Shown: piece after piece, positions 25,810-29,240 of the stretch
Layout: the number at the start of each line of letters is the position of its first letter
Numbering within the stretch: the first letter of the stretch is position 1
Origin: Actimicrobium sp047621665
GTDB taxonomy: Bacteria; Pseudomonadota; Gammaproteobacteria; Burkholderiales; Burkholderiaceae_D
Direction: 5' to 3'
DNA length: 29,240 nt
Assembly (NCBI GenBank): GCA_047621665.1
Contig: JBLHMB010000046.1
Location: 1 to 29,240, forward strand
The notes under the pieces: generated by a model
Databases searched by the model: none
Told to the model about the DNA's origin: nothing
The model's input: only the letters and a program-made list of their open reading frames with translations
Position numbers and translations under genes: made by a program

Positions 25810-26424
25810 ATGCCCAAGTCCTGCGAATACTTTTTTGCGCCGCAATCCCCGTTCGCTTATCTGGGTCATGCGCGCTTTGTGGCGCTGGCCAAGGCGCATG
25901 GTGCACGTATCGAACTGCGACCCTGCGATATCGGCAAGGTCTTCAGCGTCACCGGCGGCTTGCCGCTGGCGCAGCGCGCACCGCAACGTCAGGCCTACCG
26001 GTTGGCCGAGCTGCAACGCTGGAGCACTTTCCTGCAACTGCCGGTGAACCTGCATCCGAAGTTTTTCCCGGTGCCCAGTGACGCGGCAGCAAAACTGATC
26101 ATCGCCTGCCAGTTGGCGCACGGTACGGACACGGCACTGGCGCTGGCCGGCGCGTTGATGCAGGCGGTCTGGGTCGATGAAAAAAACATCGCCGATGCCG
26201 ATACGCTGGTCGGACTGGCCTGCCAGTTCGAGCTCGACGGCAAGCAGTTGCTGAAGTCGTCAGAAACACCGTCGATACAGGCCGAATACGACCGCCACAC
26301 CGAAGCGGCAATTGATGCCGGCGTGTTTGGCGCGCCGTGGTTTGTCATCAGTGGCGAAGGTTACTGGGGGCAGGACCGGCTCGATTTTGTCGATCGCGCA
26401 TTGGCCGGCTCCGTAGCAAAATAA
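25810..26424 (+). CDS. 2-hydroxychromene-2-carboxylate isomerase-type DsbA-fold protein
   Basis: A 204-residue thioredoxin-fold protein of the DsbA/kappa-GST group. The N-terminal 'EYFFAPQSPFAYLGHARF' has Ser13 where these isomerases carry their glutathione-activating Ser. A helical insertion follows, then 'FGAPWFVISGEGYWGQDRLDFV', the cis-Pro strand and C-terminal motif of the family. No CxxC motif is present, so it is not a disulfide oxidase. GGAG lies 5 nt before ATG 25810. Known members act in aromatic degradation with glutathione; no such pathway is nearby, so the true substrate is open. The spacer to the hemJ-like gene is 22 nt, suggesting one operon. Confidence 0.85.
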   Translation: MPKSCEYFFAPQSPFAYLGHARFVALAKAHGARIELRPCDIGKVFSVTGGLPLAQRAPQRQAYRLAELQRWSTFLQLPVNLHPKFFPVPSDAAAKLIIACQLAHGTDTALALAGALMQAVWVDEKNIADADTLVGLACQFELDGKQLLKSSETPSIQAEYDRHTEAAIDAGVFGAPWFVISGEGYWGQDRLDFVDRALAGSVAK

Positions 26425-26487
26425 AGTAGCAAACCGGTACGCCAGGCGGCGTGCCGAACACCCACACAACGGATAACAGGTCCCCCT

Positions 26488-27708
26488 ATGGCACAAGCAT
26501 CTCACTCGTATTTTTGTCCTTGCCCACGCGGCATGGAAGCCGCACTGGCCGAAGAACTGGGCGAAATTTCGCTGCGCAGTCCGACCCTGAAAGTCCACAA
26601 TCAAGTCCCCGGCGGCGTGCATTGTTCGGGCGAACTGATCGATGCATATCAGGTCAACCTGCATTCGCGCATCGCCTCGCGCGTGCTGATGCGCATGGCG
26701 CACGCCAGCTATCTCAATGAAAACGATGTCTACGACCTGGCACTGGCGCAGCCGTGGGAAGACTGGTTCAGCGTGCATCGCACGATCCGCATCGACATCA
26801 CGGCGATCAAGTCGCCGCTGCGCAGTCTCGAGTTCACGACTCTCAAAATCAAGGATGCGATCTGCGACCGTTTCCGCGAACAGTTCAACGAGCGGCCGTC
26901 GGTCGACACCAAGGAACCCGACATGCGCATCGTCGGTTTTCTGGATGCCCGCAACGTGACGATCTATCTCGACACCTCCGGCGAAGCGCTGTTCAAGCGT
27001 GGCTGGCGCCTCGACACCGGCGACGCGCCACTGCGCGAGAATCTCGCTGCCGGGCTGTTGCGGGTAGCTGGCTGGAAGCCGGGCATGGTGCTGTTCGATC
27101 CGATGTGCGGCTCCGGCACCATCCTCGCCGAAGCGGCGCAAATGCTGACCGGGATTCCATCCGGCGCGCGACGCAACTTTGCGTTTGAAAAATTCCACGG
27201 CTTCCTGTCGGAAGAATGGAAAGCCATCAAGGCTGCCATCAAGGCCAATCCGCTGCCGGCCGAACCGACCATTTTTGGCAGCGACATTTCGGGCGACGCG
27301 ATCGCGATGACGCGTGCCAACTTGCATCAGGCCGGTATCCCGTTCGAGATCCCGCTCAAGCAAATCGAAGCGCAAGAGATCAAGCCGCCATCCGACGTGC
27401 CCGGCATCCTGCTGACCAACCCGCCGTATGGCGAACGGATCGAGCTGCGCGGCGACGCCGCGATTCCGGAAGACGAAACCGCCAAGACCTTCTTCGACGC
27501 GTTCGGCACCACGCTCAAGCAGCGCTTCCCCGGCTGGAAAGTGTTTCTGTTCACGGCCGATCTGAAAGTGCCGCGTTTGCTGCGCTTGAAAGAAGCGCGC
27601 AAGACACCGTTTTTCAATGGCGCACTCGAATGCCGTTTGTTCCGCTTCGACATGGTCCAAGGGTATAACCGCCGCGAAGAAGCCAAGCCGAAGGATGACG
27701 CGGCATGA
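26488..27708 (+). CDS. THUMP-domain class I SAM-dependent RNA methyltransferase (RlmL N-terminal type)
   Basis: A 406-residue enzyme. The N-terminal ferredoxin-like plus THUMP RNA-binding part covers about 1-160 ('CPRGMEAALAEELGEI', 'HSRIASRVLMRMA'). The Rossmann methyltransferase domain has the SAM site 'LFDPMCGSGTILAEAA' (around Asp204) and the catalytic 'NPPYGERI' (Asn311), typical of N2-guanine methyltransferases. It corresponds to the RlmL half of E. coli RlmKL (23S rRNA G2445 methylation) without the RlmK half. The last bases overlap the next gene by ATGA, indicating coupling. Confidence 0.9.
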   Translation: MAQASHSYFCPCPRGMEAALAEELGEISLRSPTLKVHNQVPGGVHCSGELIDAYQVNLHSRIASRVLMRMAHASYLNENDVYDLALAQPWEDWFSVHRTIRIDITAIKSPLRSLEFTTLKIKDAICDRFREQFNERPSVDTKEPDMRIVGFLDARNVTIYLDTSGEALFKRGWRLDTGDAPLRENLAAGLLRVAGWKPGMVLFDPMCGSGTILAEAAQMLTGIPSGARRNFAFEKFHGFLSEEWKAIKAAIKANPLPAEPTIFGSDISGDAIAMTRANLHQAGIPFEIPLKQIEAQEIKPPSDVPGILLTNPPYGERIELRGDAAIPEDETAKTFFDAFGTTLKQRFPGWKVFLFTADLKVPRLLRLKEARKTPFFNGALECRLFRFDMVQGYNRREEAKPKDDAA

Positions 27709-28106
27709 ATCTGACTACGCCGGCGCTATTATTTCCGGCGATCTCGTTGCTGCTGCTGGCCTATACCAACCGCTTCGTGGTGCTGGCCCAGCTGATCCGG
27801 CACCTGCATGTCCAGTACAAGGACAAGCGCGAAGACGTCGTGATCCGCCAGATTGCCAACCTGCGCATCCGTATCACGCTGATCCGGCGCATGCAGAGCT
27901 TCGGCGTCTCGAGCTTCATCCTGTGTTCGGCATCGATGCTGCTGGTGTTCGTCGACCTGATCCTGCCGGCGCAATACGTGTTCGGTCTGAGCTTGCTGCT
28001 GCTGGTGCTGTCGCTGGTGTTTTCGTTGTGGGAAATTGCGATCAGCACGAAGGCTATTGAAATCGAACTCGAAGACATCGAGCAAAACATCAAGCGCCAT
28101 CTTTAA
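27705..28106 (+). CDS. DUF2721-family membrane protein
   Basis: A 133-residue protein with an N-terminal hydrophobic helix (about 5-28), a basic central cytoplasmic stretch ('QYKDKREDVVIRQIANLRIRITLIRRMQ') and two further helices (about 66-88 and 90-112), ending in an acidic amphipathic tail. This is the DUF2721 pattern; the function is unknown. The ATG overlaps the stop of the methyltransferase gene by 4 nt. nikR follows after 21 nt. Confidence 0.85.
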   Translation: MNLTTPALLFPAISLLLLAYTNRFVVLAQLIRHLHVQYKDKREDVVIRQIANLRIRITLIRRMQSFGVSSFILCSASMLLVFVDLILPAQYVFGLSLLLLVLSLVFSLWEIAISTKAIEIELEDIEQNIKRHL

Positions 28107-28127
28107 CGCCATTTTCACGAGGCTTCC

Positions 28128-28577
28128 ATGCGCCGCATCACCATCTCGCTCGATGACTCGATCGCCGAACAGTTTGACCAGCTGATCGAACGGCGCGGTT
28201 ATGAAAACCGCTCCGAAGCGTTCCGTGATCTGCTGCGCCATCACATCGAAACCGAACGCAAGATGACATATAGCGCGCTGCATTGCGTGGCGACGGTCAG
28301 CTACATCTACAACCTCCACGAACGCGATCTGGCCAGCCGGCTGACCGCAGCACAGCATGATCACCACGACCTGTGCGTGACGACCACGCATGTGCATCTG
28401 GATCACGACAACTGCCTGGAAACTATCGTCCTGCGCGGCAAGTTCAAGGCCGTCAGCGCCTTTGCCGACAGCCTGATTGCGCAGAGCGGTGTGCGCCACG
28501 GGAATATTCATATCATCCCGGTACAGGTTGAACAGCCGTCGCGCAGCCGGCATGTGCATTTGTTGCCGGGGACGTGA
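28128..28577 (+). CDS. nikR: Nickel-responsive transcriptional regulator NikR
   Basis: A 149-residue regulator. The N-terminal ribbon-helix-helix DNA-binding domain (about 1-48) has 'RRITISLDDSIAEQFDQLIE' and 'NRSEAFRDLLR'. The C-terminal ACT-like domain binds nickel: His88, His90 and Cys96 in 'THVHLDHDNCLE', with His77 as the ligand expected from the partner subunit. 'AQSGVRHGNIHIIP' is also family-typical. GAGG lies 6 nt before the ATG. NikR represses nickel import when nickel is plentiful. No nickel transporter and no GTATGA-N16-TCATAC operator was seen in the window, so its targets lie elsewhere. Confidence 0.95.
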   Translation: MRRITISLDDSIAEQFDQLIERRGYENRSEAFRDLLRHHIETERKMTYSALHCVATVSYIYNLHERDLASRLTAAQHDHHDLCVTTTHVHLDHDNCLETIVLRGKFKAVSAFADSLIAQSGVRHGNIHIIPVQVEQPSRSRHVHLLPGT

Positions 28578-28989
28578 TTGGCTGGCGAGGTCGCCGGGGT
28601 GGCGTCGTGTGGGTTGTTGGTAGATTATGTTGCGTGTGCTCCGTCATGACCTAGCCGGAGCGGCCAGGTAGCCAGCTCCAAAAGCCGGAGTACTTCAACA
28701 GCAACGGCCACTTCACCAGCAACATCAACATCAAGGGAGCGGCTCCGGCTCGGTTTTTTTTACGGTCGCAAACACCCATCGGTAGCAACCAGGGTCAGCG
28801 TTTTTTCGCGGCTTTATCGCAAAATTTACTATGGGGAAGCTGCTCCGGTTCGGCTTTTCCTACGGTCGCAAACACCCATCGGTAGCAACCAGGGTCAGAG
28901 TTTTTTTCGCAGGGGTATCGCGAAAATTACTCTGGGGAGCGGCTCCGGTTCGGTTTTTCCTACGGTCGCAAACACCCATCGGTAGCAAC

Positions 28990-29039
28990 CAGGGTCAGAG
29001 TTTTTTTCGCGGCCTTATCGCGAAATTACTCTGACCCTG
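28990..29039. repeat. REP-like hairpin, copy 1
   Basis: Terminal arms CAGGGTCAGAGT (28990-29001) and ACTCTGACCCTG (29028-29039) pair perfectly over 12 bp, and an inner TTTCGCG/CGCGAAA extends the stem. Such GGGTCAGAGT ends are typical of short palindromic elements mobilised by RAYT transposases (TnpA_REP). No transposase is in the window. Confidence 0.8.
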
Positions 29040-29167
29040 CTTGCGGATTCGGAGCACTTGCCATCCAAATTCCGTGCTGAGGTTGCTTGCGTGTTTGCTG
29101 CTCCGCCACGACCTAGCCGACTCTGTTTCGGTTTTTTCAGCAGTCGCAAACCCCCATCGGCAGCAAC

Positions 29168-29217
29168 CAGGGTCAGAGTTTTTTTCGCGGCCTTATCGCG
29201 AAATTACTCTGACCCTG
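29168..29217. repeat. REP-like hairpin, copy 2
   Basis: Identical 50-nt structure to 28990-29039, with arms at 29168-29179 and 29206-29217, 178 bp downstream of the first. The earlier two array copies (28789 and 28889 regions) have degenerate right arms and no full dyad. Confidence 0.8.
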
Positions 29218-29240
29218 CTTGCGGATTCGGAGCACTTGCC

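Larger units (their letters stand above)
28578..29240. repeat. Repeat array with REP-like hairpins downstream of nikR
   Basis: No gene is credible here. A core beginning TACGGTCGCAAACACCCATC occurs at 28761, 28861 and 28961 (exactly 100 bp apart), with a diverged fourth copy at about 29139. Each core is followed by CAGGGTCAG and a T-run. A second motif (GACCTAGCCG) occurs near 28648 and 29110, and a tail of about 32 nt is repeated identically at 29031-29062 and 29209-29240. The array runs past the window end. A 67-residue frame at 28831-29034 is made entirely of repeats. Confidence 0.9.

Noticed and set aside
26260..27660. 466-residue minus-strand frame
   Set aside because: Antisense to the RNA methyltransferase, which has NPPYGER and SAM-binding motifs.
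28060..28130. NikR operator near nikR
   Set aside because: No GTATGA-N16-TCATAC dyad was found here or in the other gene spacers.
28831..29034. 67-residue plus-strand frame
   Set aside because: Consists only of repeat units, has no ribosome site, and is open merely because the unit length allows it.
28735..29240. CRISPR array
   Set aside because: Units are about 100 bp and nearly identical along their length, with no short unique spacers and no cas genes.

Overview
The window looks like a chromosomal segment of a betaproteobacterium, most likely family Oxalobacteraceae (Herminiimonas / Herbaspirillum / Janthinobacterium relatives). This is inferred from GC-rich codon use, from the housekeeping block leuS-lptE-holA-proA-hemJ-like-isomerase-RNA methyltransferase-DUF2721-nikR, and from the tonB-exbB-exbD-exbD-TPR layout. 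No database search was possible, so the taxonomic call is inference.

Positions 1-10070 are devoted to TonB-dependent uptake. There is the C-terminal end of one outer-membrane receptor (1-717), a complete second receptor (1370-4177), and a complete energising system: tonB, exbB, two exbD genes and a periplasmic TPR protein (6133-9998). The two receptors end in nearly identical terminators. Between receptor and tonB lies a heavily decayed HipA/YjjJ-type gene (4521-5695) with a stop, several frameshifts and an internal deletion.

Positions 10070-19572 are accessory. A frameshifted and truncated ATPase remnant (10276-10530) abuts the 3' end of puuD (membrane urate oxidase with cytochrome c domain, minus strand), which is divergent from a LysR regulator. 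Then come a minus-strand pair of overlapping genes (membrane fatty-acid desaturase plus GNAT-like acyltransferase), a very large unrecognised protein (14764-18285), and an exported MetX-like alpha/beta hydrolase. The large protein is the most interesting object: its C-terminus reads as a protein tyrosine phosphatase domain whose catalytic Cys is Ser and whose WPD loop is missing, preceded by a hydrophobic segment and a Ser/Pro/Ala-rich N-terminus. It looks like a secreted effector carrying a pseudophosphatase, although no secretion system is visible here.

Positions 19700-28577 are a conserved, co-directional housekeeping block: leucyl-tRNA synthetase, LPS-assembly lipoprotein LptE, DNA polymerase III delta, glutamate-5-semialdehyde dehydrogenase, a HemJ-like membrane protein, a DsbA-fold isomerase, a THUMP rRNA methyltransferase, a DUF2721 membrane protein and the nickel regulator NikR.

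The last 660 bases hold no credible gene. They are a repeat array: four copies of a core, three of them spaced exactly 100 bp, two closing in perfect 12-bp terminal inverted arms of the type seen in REP/RAYT-associated elements.
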